Source of the DNA: Desmodesmus armatus
Lineage: Eukaryota; Chlorophyta; Chlorophyceae; Sphaeropleales; Scenedesmaceae
Length of the DNA stretch: 64,000 nt
Assembly (NCBI GenBank): GCA_007449985.2
Contig: VIIQ02000559.1
Coordinates: forward strand, 526,501 to 590,500
Reading direction: 5' to 3'
Under the pieces are notes generated by a model. The model searched no databases. It saw nothing but the letters and a program-made list of their open reading frames with translations, and was not told the origin of the DNA. Shown piece by piece: positions 33,744 through 44,099 of this stretch; the first letter of the stretch is position 1, and each line of letters opens with the position of its first letter. Position numbers and translations under genes: made by a program.

Positions 33744-35633
33744 ATGCCTCCAAGTAGCCTCCTGGCAGCTGTGTCGTCGACAGATCAGAATGGTAGAACT
33801 CCGCTGCATGAAGCTGCAGAACAGGGGCAGACAGCAGCATTGCTGGCTCTCATAGCAGTTGGTGCAGCAGTAGATGCTGCTGATTGGTACGGCCGCACAC
33901 CGCTGCATCATGCTGCGGGGCACGGGCACACAGCAGCGGTGTCAGCATTGGTCACTGCTGGTGCAGCAGTGAACGCTGCAGATAGAAAGCAACAGGTGCC
34001 ACTGCATGATGCTGCAGCTAATGGGCACACACAAGTAGTGGCAGCACTCGTCGCAGCGGGTGCAGCAGTCGATGCCACTGATGGTGAGGGTGTTGCACCA
34101 CTACACAGGGCTGCAGCGGGAGGGCATGGCGCAGTAGTGTCGGTTTTAATCGCAGCTGGGGCAGCAGTCGACGCTGCTGATGGGTACGGCGACACACCGC
34201 TGCATCAGGCTGCGGAGCAAGGGCAGGAAACGGCGGTGTCAGCTTTGCTTGCAGCTGGTGCGTCTGTAGCAGCTGCTGACAACGCAGGCCGTACGCCACT
34301 GCATAGGGCTGCCGCATGTGAATCATCATTTGAAGCAGAAGCAGTGGGTTTGCTGCTGGCAGCAGGTGCCTCAGCAACAGCGACAGACGAGGCAGGCAGC
34401 ACACCGCTGCATGCTGCTGCCGCATATGGGTCGGCAGCAGCAGTGGAGTTGCTGCTTGCAGCTGGTGCCTCAGTCTCAGCCAAGGACAACATAGGCCGCA
34501 CACCACTGCATACATATGCCGCTGCCCCAACCGCGGACGAACACTCGTACGGGACGTTGCCAGCAACAGTGGGGCTGCTGCTTGCAGCTGGTGCATCAGT
34601 GTCAGCAACAGACAATACAGGGTTCACACCACTCCATGAGGCTGCAGCAGCCGGGTCGGAAGCAGCACTGTCTGCACTGATAGCAGGTGGTGCCTCAGTC
34701 ACAGCTGCTGACAAGGCAGGCTGGACACCACTGCATGCTGCTGCCGCAACAGAGGCGTGGAACGGTGAATCGACAAAACCAGTGAAGTTGCTGCTTGCAG
34801 CTGGTGCCTCAGTAGCAGCTGCTGATGAGGACGGCCGCACAGCGCTGCATGTGGCTGCCGCTGCCACGACACCTTACCCCAGCCGCTACGAACCGCCGGA
34901 CCAGATGCAGCGTCGGCGAGACGCCGAGACAAATGGGGATGACATAGTGTCAATACTGCTTGCAGCTGGTGCCTCAGTGTCAGCTGTTGACAGGGAGGGT
35001 CGCACACCACTGCATGCTGCTGCCACTGCCAAGGGCTTTGAACTGGTAGCGCCAGCAGTGAAGCTGCTGCTTGCAGCTGGTGCTTCAGTGTCAGCTATTG
35101 ACAAGGACGGCCGCACACCGCTGCATGCTGCTGCTGCCGAGGGGAAAACAGAAGCAGCACGCTTGCTGCTTGCAGATGGTGCCTCGGTAACAGTTGCAGA
35201 CACTGAGGGCCGCACACCACTGCTCATTGCAGCCGATACGCAGCACTGTGGCTTCCCCTGTGTAAAGCTCATCCTTAGCTTTGGAGCTAAAGCCCCAAGC
35301 TCCAGGAGGCTGCAGGAGGGCGACATTGCAGCGGCACAGCAGGCAGCAGCGGATGCTCTGCAGTTCAGCATGGCAAGATTCCTGCGGGAACAGGGTTTAG
35401 CCAATTTCCGCCGTGTCCTGCAGATGACCCAGCAGCTGGACGAGGCACACGGTGGCTCCAGCCTGCAAGCCGAGCAGCCACAGCAGCCGCCGCAGCCGCC
35501 GCAGACGCCGGTGCTGCCGCTGTTGTTGCCGCAGCAGGGTCAGTCCGAGCGTCATGGCCAGCAGGCGCCTCTGCAGGTGGCTACTGTAGAGGAGCAGCCT
35601 GCTGCTCCTGCTGAGCAGCAGGATGCCCAGTGA
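33744..35633 (+). CDS. Ankyrin-repeat protein (14 repeats), ending at a UGA in readthrough-like context
   Basis: A single exon of 629 residues. The ATG at 33744 (AACATGCC) is the first in frame. Fourteen ankyrin repeats follow from residue ~13 to ~515, each with the G-x-TPLH-x-AA core, for example NGRTPLHEAAEQGQ and KDGRTPLHAAAAEGK. Repeats 6, 8, 10, 11 and 12 are lengthened by loops. After the repeats a helical stretch (QQAAADALQFSMARFLREQG) leads to a Gln/Pro-rich tail. Ankyrin stacks bind other proteins; the partner is unknown. The stop codon is TGA followed by CTA, and the same frame stays open for another 375 codons of similar Gln-rich then structured composition. So this may be the short form of a longer protein, or the stop may be a mutation. 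Confidence 0.85.
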   Translation: MPPSSLLAAVSSTDQNGRTPLHEAAEQGQTAALLALIAVGAAVDAADWYGRTPLHHAAGHGHTAAVSALVTAGAAVNAADRKQQVPLHDAAANGHTQVVAALVAAGAAVDATDGEGVAPLHRAAAGGHGAVVSVLIAAGAAVDAADGYGDTPLHQAAEQGQETAVSALLAAGASVAAADNAGRTPLHRAAACESSFEAEAVGLLLAAGASATATDEAGSTPLHAAAAYGSAAAVELLLAAGASVSAKDNIGRTPLHTYAAAPTADEHSYGTLPATVGLLLAAGASVSATDNTGFTPLHEAAAAGSEAALSALIAGGASVTAADKAGWTPLHAAAATEAWNGESTKPVKLLLAAGASVAAADEDGRTALHVAAAATTPYPSRYEPPDQMQRRRDAETNGDDIVSILLAAGASVSAVDREGRTPLHAAATAKGFELVAPAVKLLLAAGASVSAIDKDGRTPLHAAAAEGKTEAARLLLADGASVTVADTEGRTPLLIAADTQHCGFPCVKLILSFGAKAPSSRRLQEGDIAAAQQAAADALQFSMARFLREQGLANFRRVLQMTQQLDEAHGGSSLQAEQPQQPPQPPQTPVLPLLLPQQGQSERHGQQAPLQVATVEEQPAAPAEQQDAQ

Positions 35634-36761
35634 CTACAGCAGGAGCAGCAGCTGCAGCAGCAGCAGCCAGACCCTCAGCAGCATGGACAGCTGCAGCAGC
35701 AGGGTGCTGCTGCTGCTATGGGAGCACCAGGGTGCCGCAACAGCGCTGTAGCCGCTAGCGTTGCGGCGGTTCTGCGCGCCATCAAGGCGGAGCCAGGCTC
35801 TAGCAGTGACGCTGCGGCTGCAGATGCTGACGCCGCTGCTGCAGCTGCAGCTGGTGGTGTTGTGGCTAGTGGTGTTCCAGCACCAGTTGGAGGGGTAGGG
35901 GAGGTTGGAAACATGGCACCAGCACCCCAGCTGCCAGCAGCAGCAGCAGCAGCCACACCTGGCCCTCAGGCTCTCAAGCTGCTGCAGCAGGCTATAGCTG
36001 CTGGGCTGTACTACCCTAATGACCAGCAGATGGAGTACTACTTGCTTGCAGACCAGCCCTTTGACAGCAGTCAGCTTCTGGAGCTCTACACAGCACAATT
36101 GGCACCCAAGCTAGCCACCAGGAGCGTTGGGCGCGCCAACCGCAGCGGGGCAATCAGAGAGGCAGTTCTCACCGTACCCTTGGGCCACAGCAGAGTGCAG
36201 CATGTGTACTCATCCCTTGCTGCGTGCTTTGACAGCCTCATTGCTGCTCTGCCCGAGCAGCAGCGCCAGCTGCTGCAGCAACAACAACAGCAGCAGCCAG
36301 CACAAAAAAGGCGCAAGCTTAGCAGCGGCGCCCCAGCAGCAGCAGCAGCAGCAGCAGCACTTGAGTCCACAGACGCTGCCAGGCGCCTTCTGCTGGCGCT
36401 GCGGTGCCTGCTGCGTTGGGAGGGCATGCGGCGGCCGGACGAGCAGCTGCCTCTGCTGCTGCAGCTGCTGCTGTTTGGTGGGCCTGCCCCTGCTGTTGAG
36501 GGTGTGGTTGAGTGCATAGATTTGGTGTCAGATGAGGAAGATGAATCACTCAACAGGCAGCTGATGCAGGGCGATGCAGAGTTTGTGATTGCGAGAGAGG
36601 TGCAGCCAAGGGACCTCCCACAGCAGCAGTGGCAGGAGGCGGGCAGTGGGGAGGGGGAGGGCAGCGGTGGGGGTGGGGGTGGGGGTGGTGGCGTCAGTGG
36701 GGAAGTGGCTCAAGCAGGGCGCGTGTCAAGCGAGAGCGATTGTGAGCCCGGCAGGGGCTGA
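35634..36761 (+). CDS. In-frame extension of the ankyrin protein (or a separate downstream gene), with a SUMO-interacting motif
   Basis: The frame of the ankyrin gene continues after its TGA through LQQEQQLQQQQPDPQQHGQ into a 375-codon region that ends at 36759-36761. The first ATG inside is at 35718, 85 bp downstream, so a separate gene would have almost no promoter space. Visible features: a conserved-looking helical segment (ALKLLQQAIAAGLYYPNDQQ, then MEYYLLADQPF), a basic nuclear-localisation-type cluster (QKRRKLSS), a Leu-rich helix, and VECIDLVSDEEDES. The last is a strong match to a SUMO-interacting motif (hydrophobic core followed by acids). The end is Gly-rich. Domain family not recognised. 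Nuclear action is inferred from the motifs. Confidence 0.6.
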   Translation, partial: LQQEQQLQQQQPDPQQHGQLQQQGAAAAMGAPGCRNSAVAASVAAVLRAIKAEPGSSSDAAAADADAAAAAAAGGVVASGVPAPVGGVGEVGNMAPAPQLPAAAAAATPGPQALKLLQQAIAAGLYYPNDQQMEYYLLADQPFDSSQLLELYTAQLAPKLATRSVGRANRSGAIREAVLTVPLGHSRVQHVYSSLAACFDSLIAALPEQQRQLLQQQQQQQPAQKRRKLSSGAPAAAAAAAALESTDAARRLLLALRCLLRWEGMRRPDEQLPLLLQLLLFGGPAPAVEGVVECIDLVSDEEDESLNRQLMQGDAEFVIAREVQPRDLPQQQWQEAGSGEGEGSGGGGGGGGGVSGEVAQAGRVSSESDCEPGRG

Positions 36762-37237
36762 GGGCTGCTGGCAAGGTGGCAAGGTGAGGCCAAAAGCTTT
36801 GCCGCAATGCCTTGCGCAGTGCACAAGCTGGCATCATTTACAGTGTGGATTATACTTGCCGTGTCGAGGAGCCCAATTTTACCTGCTGTCACACGGTGCA
36901 CATCAAGCAAACTTCCTACCAGCGCTGAACACCCACGATCTGCATGCTGGCTCCTGCAGCCACAATCTTTTTATGCTAGCAGCACGGTCCCGCGCAGCAA
37001 ATACCCCACTTGCGGCACTTGCCGACTTGCATGCTGGCTCCAACCTCACTCCTCTGCCTGTCCATCATCTGCCCCCGCTCTGCAATCCACCTTCAGATGC
37101 ACCTACGTCCTGCTGACGTCAGAATGTCGACATTCGGGTGCCTGCAGCCTCTGTGCTGAGTGGCCCTTGCTCAGCGCTGCCGCGGTCCGCCAAGTAGCTA
37201 TCATAGTGTGTGAGGTTTGGTTGGTTGTGTGAAGGAA

Positions 37238-37281
37238 TGCACGGCATCAGCACCCTTTGTGCACGGCATGAGCACCCTTTG
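37238..37281. repeat. Direct repeat, 22 bp x 2
   Basis: TGCACGGCATCAGCACCCTT is followed at once by a second copy with one base changed. Confidence 0.85.
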
Positions 37282-37601
37282 TGTTGGCGGGCGCCGCTGA
37301 GTGCTGTGGATCACTCAATGGAGCTCTACCTGGCGTCTGTGGGTGCCTGTCGATGAGTGCACTGTGTGCTGGGTGGTTGACTGTGTTTACGTTGACGTCA
37401 ACACAGTCGACTGTGTTCAGCTGAACCTGATTCAAGTTGCCAGCGCGCTGGCCGCGCGGCCTGGTTGCAACAGTCGTGGCCAGGCGTGGCAGTGGGTGAC
37501 AATCTGAGTGATTCATACACTGTGGACAGCACCATTCCCTGAAACATCCTTGAAAGGATGCTGGCAGCTGATCTTGGCATCCTGCTAGCTTGCTAGGATG
37601 G

Positions 37602-37619
37602 CTGTACAGCGCTGTACAG
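37602..37619. repeat. 18-bp perfect palindrome
   Basis: CTGTACAGCGCTGTACAG is identical on both strands. No function is apparent. Confidence 0.9.
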
Positions 37620-37969
37620 TCATGTAATTGGAAATCTTTGGTGGCATTGGTGTGATGTAGAATGGTAACACCCTAGCTGCTTATCCTCTGTGTGAGCGGC
37701 AAGAACGGCACCAGCACAAAAGCTGGGTGCCCCTCCCCACCAGGGGCCCCACAGGGAACAAACGTGATGCGGTCTCCCATCTGCAACCGCTGATGCTGCA
37801 GCACAAGCTGCCGAAACTGGCAGAACCAATCATGAGCCCTGTTGTGGCCAACATGCTGGCTGCTGTGCATTGCTCCAATAACTCGCCATTCTCATCAGCA
37901 GGTCAAACACATGTGTTGTGTACACAACATTGCACCAGAGGCACATGATTTCTTTGGCAGCATGAGACG

Positions 37970-38345
37970 GCATCACGCACCAACAACCAACAGTGTTGCC
38001 GCGACGTCACCTTTGATGGCACGAATGCCAGTTGCATACCAAAGACAGCTGTTGCTGGAGGACAGCATCACACCCCAACAACTGTCACTGTTCCCGCAAC
38101 GTCACCATCAATGGTATATGCGAATTGCACACCAAAAGACAGCTGCCGCTGGAAGACAGCATCACACCCCAACAACTGTTGTTGTTGCAGCAACGTCACA
38201 ATCAATGGCACATGTGCCAGTTGCACAGCAAGAGGCAGCTGCTGGTGCAAACAGAACAGCACGCCAACACCTGTTGCAGCGAGCTCACCATCAACGGCAC
38301 TTGTGGTGATTGCACAGCAACCCACACCTGCTGCCAGAAGACGGC
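37970..38345. repeat. Tandem repeat, about four units of ~94 bp
   Basis: Units begin near 37970, 38065, 38159 and 38250 and share GCATCACACCCCAACAACTG, an AACGTCACCATCAATGGC-type block and a TTGCACACC(A)AAAGACAGCTG block. The period (94-95) is not a multiple of three, so a protein repeat in one frame is not maintained, although the unit itself translates to a Cys-rich TINGTC-type peptide. Confidence 0.8.
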
Positions 38346-38439
38346 ATGCCACACAGACTATGGCCTGCCACCATGCAGCGGCCTTGATGCATATCAACCC
38401 GTTCAAAACAGTTGGGAGCAGAATGGCCATTCCAAGGCC

Positions 38440-40927
38440 CTAGTCGTCGTCTTCATCGTCCAGGATAGCCCCGCGCCGCACCTTGAGTCCCGCTGCTGCC
38501 TTTGCCGTCTCAACCGCCTCTGCTGCATCATCTTCATCATCAGCCGCCGGCTGCTGCTGCACCCGCGGCTGCTTGCTGCTGCGTAAGCTGGTGGGCGGCG
38601 GCGTGGACCGCTTCGCACTCTGCAGCCGCGCAGCACCCTGCAGCAGTTGCAGCAAATTGCAGCAGGCACACAGGAAGAAAGTGCGTAAGCTGGTGGGTGG
38701 CGGCGTGGACCGCTTCGCACTCTGCAGCCGCGCAGCACCCTGCAGCAGTTGCAGGAGGTGCACAGGAAGAGAGTGTGAGCGTTGGTAGGAACACTTGTCA
38801 TACGTACGTGGTGTACAAAAGTGGCTGTTCTGCGGCCAGAAGCCAGTCGGGACAGGGACACAAACACTGGCAGCGTGGAAGTTGCCGGTCAGAAGCAGGC
38901 ATGGAGACAGCAATGGGTAAGTGATCGGCCCTATGGGCACCCTCACGGGCCAAGGGCTGACTAGTGTGGAGGTTGAGACCGTGTTTCCCAACACCTGTAC
39001 TGACTGTCCTGACCTGACCTGTGCTGCACTGCGATATGCAAGCCCCAACACCTCTGGATTATGTAATCTCACCTCATCATCATCCCGAGGCCGCCTATAG
39101 TAATCATCTTCAGGCTGCTCCCGCTCCTGGCCTCCGTAGTAGTCCGGCTCCTCATCCTCCTCCTGCTCTAGGTAGTTCGCGGTGAACATCGGCGGCCGCT
39201 GCTTGGGAACACGGGTGCGCTCAATAACACGCGCTTGGCTGCGCCTGTGGTGGTGACAGTGGCGGTGGGAGGCGCGCGGGGGGGAGGGGGGACAAGCCGT
39301 GAGAGCACTGTCAGGCTGCACAAAAGGGTGAGCAAGTAGGGGCGATTTTGAGGGTTGCACAGCAGCTTGCATCCCTGCTCTATGTCGGTTGTGATGAACA
39401 TGGGCGGACGCTGCTTGGTAACGCGGGTGCGCTCAATCACGCGCGCTTGGTTGCGCCTGTCGTGGTGACAGTGGCGGTGGGAGGCGCAGGGGGGGGGGAG
39501 CCGTGAGAGCACTGTCAGAATGCACAAAAGAGTGAGCAAGCAGGGGCGGTTTTGAGGGTTGCACAACAGCTTGCATCCCTGCTCTAGGTAGTCGCGGTGA
39601 ACATGGGTGGACGCTGGTTGGGAACGCGGGTGCGCTCAATCACACGCGCTTCGCTGCGCCTGTGGTGACGGTGGTGAAGAAGGGTGTTAGAAAGGTAAGC
39701 GATGGGGGGCAGCAACATGGCCGGCGAGGGCAGTGTCAGGACCGCGCAAGCAAGCGCATACGCATTTGACACAGTTTCACAGCGACTGCAACTCCTGCCC
39801 CCAGCCTGAATACATGGCAGAAGCCCATACACATAAACCACCAACAATCTCCCAGGCAACCTCAATCGCCGTTTGCAACCCTACTTTGAAACCTGAACCG
39901 CCACAACCGCGAACCCTGCATTGAGTCACTGTTTCCTCTTCCATCCTCTCCATCTTCCCCTACCTGAGCTTTGCCTGGTCCTCTGCCCGCTTCTCTGCCT
40001 CCAGTTTCTCCTGCTCAGGGTTGCGTGCTGCAAGGTGGACTTGAACCTGCAGCACACAAGTCAAGTGCAGACACACGGTTTGAATCAAGCTTAGTGCCTT
40101 GCACACAATGCCAACACATGACCAGGGTTGCGCGCAGCAAGGTCAACACAAACTTGCAGCACAATCATCAGCCCACACACACCATACCGCAGCAGCGATC
40201 ACGTCACAGCAACAGTGAAGCTCCAGCACAGGATGATACCACACTGAAGCATACCATAAGGACCATGCCCTACAGGTGGTGGAGACGTAGCATAGACCAG
40301 TACCAGTGCCATCAACTTTACCCAAAACCATGGAATGCGTCTGAGCATTGCCGTACTCATGAATAAAGTTCACTTGACACCTGCTGGTGTGGCTCAGCAG
40401 AGATGTGGCACATCGCCATGGCGCTGTAAACGCACAACATACCTTGTCCATCTTCTGCGTCGCCTTGTGCACCGTGTGCTTCAGCCGCTGGTGCAGCTTG
40501 CTGTTGAGGCTGGCTGGCTTCAGCTGCACCTGCTCCTTGATGTGAGCCAGACCCTGCAAGCATCACACAAGGAAGGGGGGGGGTGAGGATGGGTGCGTGG
40601 GGTGAGGGTGTGTAGAATGTATGTGTGCTGGGGGGCAGGGACGAAGACAAGTCCACTGCTATATGTGTGGGTGTGTGGGTGAGTGGTGGTGGTGTTGTGG
40701 GGACGGGGTGCGAGGCACATACAGCATTCGACACAAGTTGCATCACAGCGCTGAAACTGCTCGCGGATGTGAGCCGAACCCTGCAGGTCAAAACATCTGC
40801 CTCATATTCAAAAGCAGGGGCAGCGCTGTGAGACACATGCATCAAAGGCTGTTCGTGTTCCGCCCCCCCTGGTTGGACATCATGTCAGGCGCCAGGGGAA
40901 GGAGGGGGGTGGGTGGGTGGGGGGGCG

Positions 40928-40963
<36 letters not shown>

Positions 40964-43900
40964 AGGGACGGTCAGCCGGATCACAGAGCAAACAACAGCT
41001 CCGTACAGATAAATCACTGTGAGGCGGGCACAGAAGGGTACTTGGGACATGCATTTGCCACCCTCTGATCTGTGTAGCATGACAGCAACCCAAGTGAACT
41101 TGGAAGTTGGCTGCGGGCTGTCCCTGCCGCTCCATTGTGAGTACCTCCTACCCCCAGCACGATGCACTCAGTTCGGTCGGGCAACTCAGATCCACTTGGG
41201 TTCTTACCCCCTCCCCACCCCGCCAACACAGCATCACCAGGCCCCCCACCTCCGTAGTTTGTCCAATCCCTCACCCCCTGCACCCCTCTCACCTGAATGG
41301 CATCGTACCGCACCACGTGCACGTAGGTGTTGGCTACAGGCTGCGCCTGCCGCTCCATCGTCAGCACCTCATCGCCCAACACAACGTTCTCCGTGCCGTT
41401 TGACTACCGAAAATGCGCTTGGGTTTACCCCCACTCTCCACCCTACTTCCGGTACCCTGCTGATTCCACCCCCCCCCCCCCGGCCTCCCAAGTTTCCCCC
41501 AGCCGCTTGCACCCCTCTCACCTGGATGGCATCATACCGCACCACGTGCACATTGGTGTTGGCTACGGGCTGTAGCTTGTCCCCAACTCGTCCCCCAACA
41601 CAACGTTCCCCACCACAACGCACCGACACACTCAGTGCCATCAAAACTACTGCAGACGCACTTGAGTTCAGTCCCACCCCTTATCCACTGTCCTCGGCCC
41701 CCCTGATCACTTCACAAACCCCCGCCTCCTCAGTTTTCAAGTCCTGGACCCCCCGACCCCAGCCCCCTGCATCCCTCTCACCTGAATGGCATCATACCGC
41801 ACCACGTGCACGTAGGTGTTGGCTACAGGCTGCGCCTGCCGCTCCATCGTGAGCAGCTCGTCACCTGACACATGCACTGATGCATGCAACAGCATCCGAC
41901 TACTGCACATGCACCCAGGTACACTCTTTCCACGCCCCCGTGCTTTCTGCCAAACCACCTTTCTTAATCCCCCTGCACCCCTCTCACCTGGATGGCATCG
42001 TACCGCACCACGTGCACGTAGGTGTTGGCTACGGGCTGCGCCTGCCGCTCCATTGTCAGCACCTCATCGCCCAACACGATGCTCTCAGTGCCGTCAGACC
42101 ACTCGACATAGCGTGCATTGCTTTCACGCGACACCGAGCCATCGTCATTTTGCCTGGCAGACAGCAGGGAAGCAGCAGGAACCTGGTCAGGCTTGGCTGC
42201 AATCAGGTGCGGCGTGAAGACACGTGGCGTAGCGCCCACTGCTCGTACGCGACAGAACAGTCGTCGCTTTGCCTAGTGGGGCACGCAGAAAGGCCAACAG
42301 TCTTGATTGCGTGAATGCGTTTGAAGTGATGAGTGCTGGGGTGGGCATGTATTGATAGATGGCTGTTGAGGGGGGCCGCCCCCTAACGAATGGTGGCATG
42401 GTCACTGCACAAACGTCAGTTTGCATGGTCACATGCATGATAGTGGGTGACTGTGGTGGCGATGGTGTGTCATGACCCACCTGTACCGCCAGCGTATGAC
42501 GTTGATGTCGTTTGCCTGCACCCTCATGGTCTTGCCCTGTCCCGTTATTTCAGGCTCAATATCCGTGGTTTCAGGATCGTAGGGCATACAGTCGATCTTT
42601 ATGAAGTTGGGCATCTTCAGCAGCAGCAGCTTGCCGGCAGGGGGCCTGTGGCGGCAGCAATGGCAGCAGCAGCAGCGCAGCATTTCCGTAGTACGATTAG
42701 TCAGGAGCTTGTGGTCAATGACTCAGGTTGACTACTCAATACAGCTCACCAGCCACTCTACTGCAGACAATGGCATTGCATCGCCGCTCGATGCTGCACA
42801 AGCACAGCTAGGCCCTGGCTTTTGTTCATGCCAAACCGGTGTGAAAGGAGTGTCTGCGGAACCACTCCTATTTCGAGATAGGGTGGGGGGTGGAGTGGGG
42901 GGTGGGGGGGGGGGGAAGAGCGAGTGTTACAGCCCAAAGAAGGAGTACTACAGCCAGGCTTGAACGGTGCAGAAAGCTCAAGGCCCTTTCATAGAGGGTC
43001 ACTTTCATATCAGAGACCTTCTGCACTCCTCACTCCAAAGCTGCTTGATTACATGCTGATGCAACTGTAGACCCACACATGCAGGATGCACTTTGCATAC
43101 CAATGCAATGCCCCTCCATCCCCCAAACCAAAACCAAACAGCTGCTTTCGATCAAGTTTCTGCAAGCAGACTGACACCAGCCCCTGGCCGTTTGATGGCA
43201 AGTTGAAGGCGCTGTCTACCTGTGCACATGCAAGCTGGGACGCACTGCTGCCGGAAGGCACCCAACCACCCACACAGCTGCAATGCTGTGTGCTGAAACC
43301 GAACCCACCACTGCAGCAGGGGCATGGACACTGCTGTGGGCCCAGCCTGCGCTGTTGGGTGCCTGTCCTTCTGCTGCTGGTGCACACTGTTGAACACCCC
43401 CCCCCCGGGCTAGCTGCTGTGCGCTGGTGTAAGCTGCGACACACTGCTGCAGTAGGGGTGCAGATACTGCATGGCCCTTTTGTTGCCTGCTCAGCTGCTG
43501 CGCTCATATACCACACTTTGGGCAAGTACTGCTGCTCCCGCAGTACTCCTATGGTGATGGTGATGGTGATGGTGATGGTGATGGAGGTGCGGACGTTTGC
43601 CTACCGGTTGCAGCAGGGAGCGGGTTGCACCCACCTTCCATCTGAATACCACCCATCATACTCACAGCTGCTCTATGCTAGTGCAAGCTTGTCCAACCGT
43701 TGCAGCAAGGGGTTGGCCGCTGCATGAACCCTCAGTGGCTTGCTCAGCTGCTGATGTGTGTGACAAATGACGTGATGGTGGTGGCCGCTCGCTCCTTCCT
43801 TTTGAATAACCAACATACTCGCAGCTGCTTTATACTGATGAGGGCAGGACCCACCGTTGCAGCAGGGGTGCGGCCACTGTGATGGGTTCTCCTGTGGCTT

Positions 43901-44099
43901 CGACATCTGCTGGCTCCATTGCATCTTCATATGTTGCTGGCTCTTCACCAAACAGAGCTGCTTCGTCTGCGTCCCCCATGTCATCCTCCAAGTCCTCCAT
44001 GCCTCCAGCATCCTGCTGCTGCTCATCTGGGCTGCCATCCTGCTGCTGCTGTCGTGGCTCGTCGCTCACGTCATCAAAGAGGTCGTCTACGTCTGACAT
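38440..44099 (-). CDS. LEO1: LEO1, PAF1 transcription-elongation complex subunit
   Basis: Exons on the minus strand: 44099-43855, 42645-42481, 42153-41988, 40553-40443, 40046-39964, 39244-39073, 38619-38440; all phases close, 373 residues. The N-terminus is acidic (MSDVDDLFDDVSDEPRQQQQ). The conserved LEO1 core reads KLLLLKMPNFIKIDCMPYDP, then NDINVIRWRYR, SRESNARYVEWSDGTESIVL and GDEVLTMERQAQPVANTYVH. It is followed by a helical region (LHQRLKHTVHKATQKMDK, then a Glu/Lys-rich segment) and RRSQARVIERTRVPKQRPPM. The end is acidic (GAILDDEDDD). LEO1 pairs with PAF1 and supports RNA polymerase II elongation and histone modification in the nucleus. It is shorter than animal LEO1 because the acidic N-terminal region is reduced. 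Six of its exon boundaries have diverged tandem copies in the adjoining introns, annotated separately. It stands head-to-head with the PHD-DDT-WHIM gene. Confidence 0.95.
38683..38760 (-). repeat. Partial copy of the LEO1 last-exon 5' boundary
   Basis: A block repeating the acceptor and first codons of exon 7 (SAKRSTPPPTSLR) plus about 40 bp of intron lies 102 bp upstream of the real boundary. It is nearly identical to it. Confidence 0.88.
39380..39659 (-). repeat. Two partial copies of the LEO1 exon 6 5' boundary
   Basis: Acceptor-like sites at 39456 and 39659 are each followed by a recognisable exon 6 start (RRNQARVIERTRVTKQRPPM; RRSEARVIERTRVPNQRPPM). The real exon begins at 39244. Spacing is 212 and 203 bp. 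Each copy decays before a donor site. Confidence 0.92.
40122..40159 (-). repeat. Partial copy of the LEO1 exon 5 5' boundary
   Basis: The minus strand reads CTGCAAG then VCVDLAARNPG, a diverged copy of the exon 5 start VQVHLAARNPE, 113 bp upstream of it. Confidence 0.75.
40730..40780 (-). repeat. Partial copy of the LEO1 exon 4 5' boundary
   Basis: An acceptor CTGCAG is followed by GSAHIREQFQ, matching the real exon start GLAHIKEQVQ at 40553, then diverges. Confidence 0.78.
40929..40962. repeat. G34 homopolymer in a LEO1 intron
   Basis: Thirty-four consecutive G on the plus strand, preceded by GGGT repeats. On the transcribed RNA this is poly(C). The true length may differ, because such runs are poorly sequenced. 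Confidence 0.9.
41070..41870 (-). repeat. Four partial copies of the LEO1 exon 3 3' boundary
   Basis: Copies of the exon 3 end (TMERQAQPVANTYVHVVRYD, then AIQ and the donor) end at 41782, 41522, 41293 and 41070; the real one ends at 41988. Spacing is 206, 260, 229 and 223 bp. The first three keep CAG|GTGAGAGG. The fourth has lost the donor (CAG|ATCAGA) and has diverged to MERQGQPAANFQVHL. Copies differ in length: the one at 41293 reaches back to LGDEVLTMERQ. Confidence 0.93.
43300..43722 (-). repeat. Several diverged copies of the LEO1 exon 1 3' boundary
   Basis: The real exon 1 end reads VAAPLLQR before the donor at 43855. Similar stretches occur near 43694-43722 (AANPLLQR), 43603-43632, 43437-43465 (SAPLLQQ) and 43300-43330 (SMPLLQW), most with a GT or TGGG(T) sequence at the matching point. 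They are more diverged than the other copy sets. Confidence 0.62.
43551..43584. repeat. (ATGGTG)n microsatellite in LEO1 intron 1
   Basis: Five and a half perfect hexamer units. Confidence 0.95.

Larger units (their letters stand above)
36762..38439. other. 1.7 kb gene-free region between the ankyrin gene and LEO1 (convergent 3' ends)
   Basis: It holds the 3' UTRs of two converging genes and several repeats, listed separately. No ORF here has a supported domain or splice structure. Confidence 0.5.

Noticed and set aside
35631..35633. TGA as selenocysteine codon
   Set aside because: Green algae do make selenoproteins, but the surroundings are a Gln-rich linker with no redox motif. Readthrough or a mutation fits better.
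37970..38345. Possible CRISPR array
   Set aside because: Units are adjacent 94-bp repeats with internal divergence and no unique spacers, in nuclear eukaryotic DNA.
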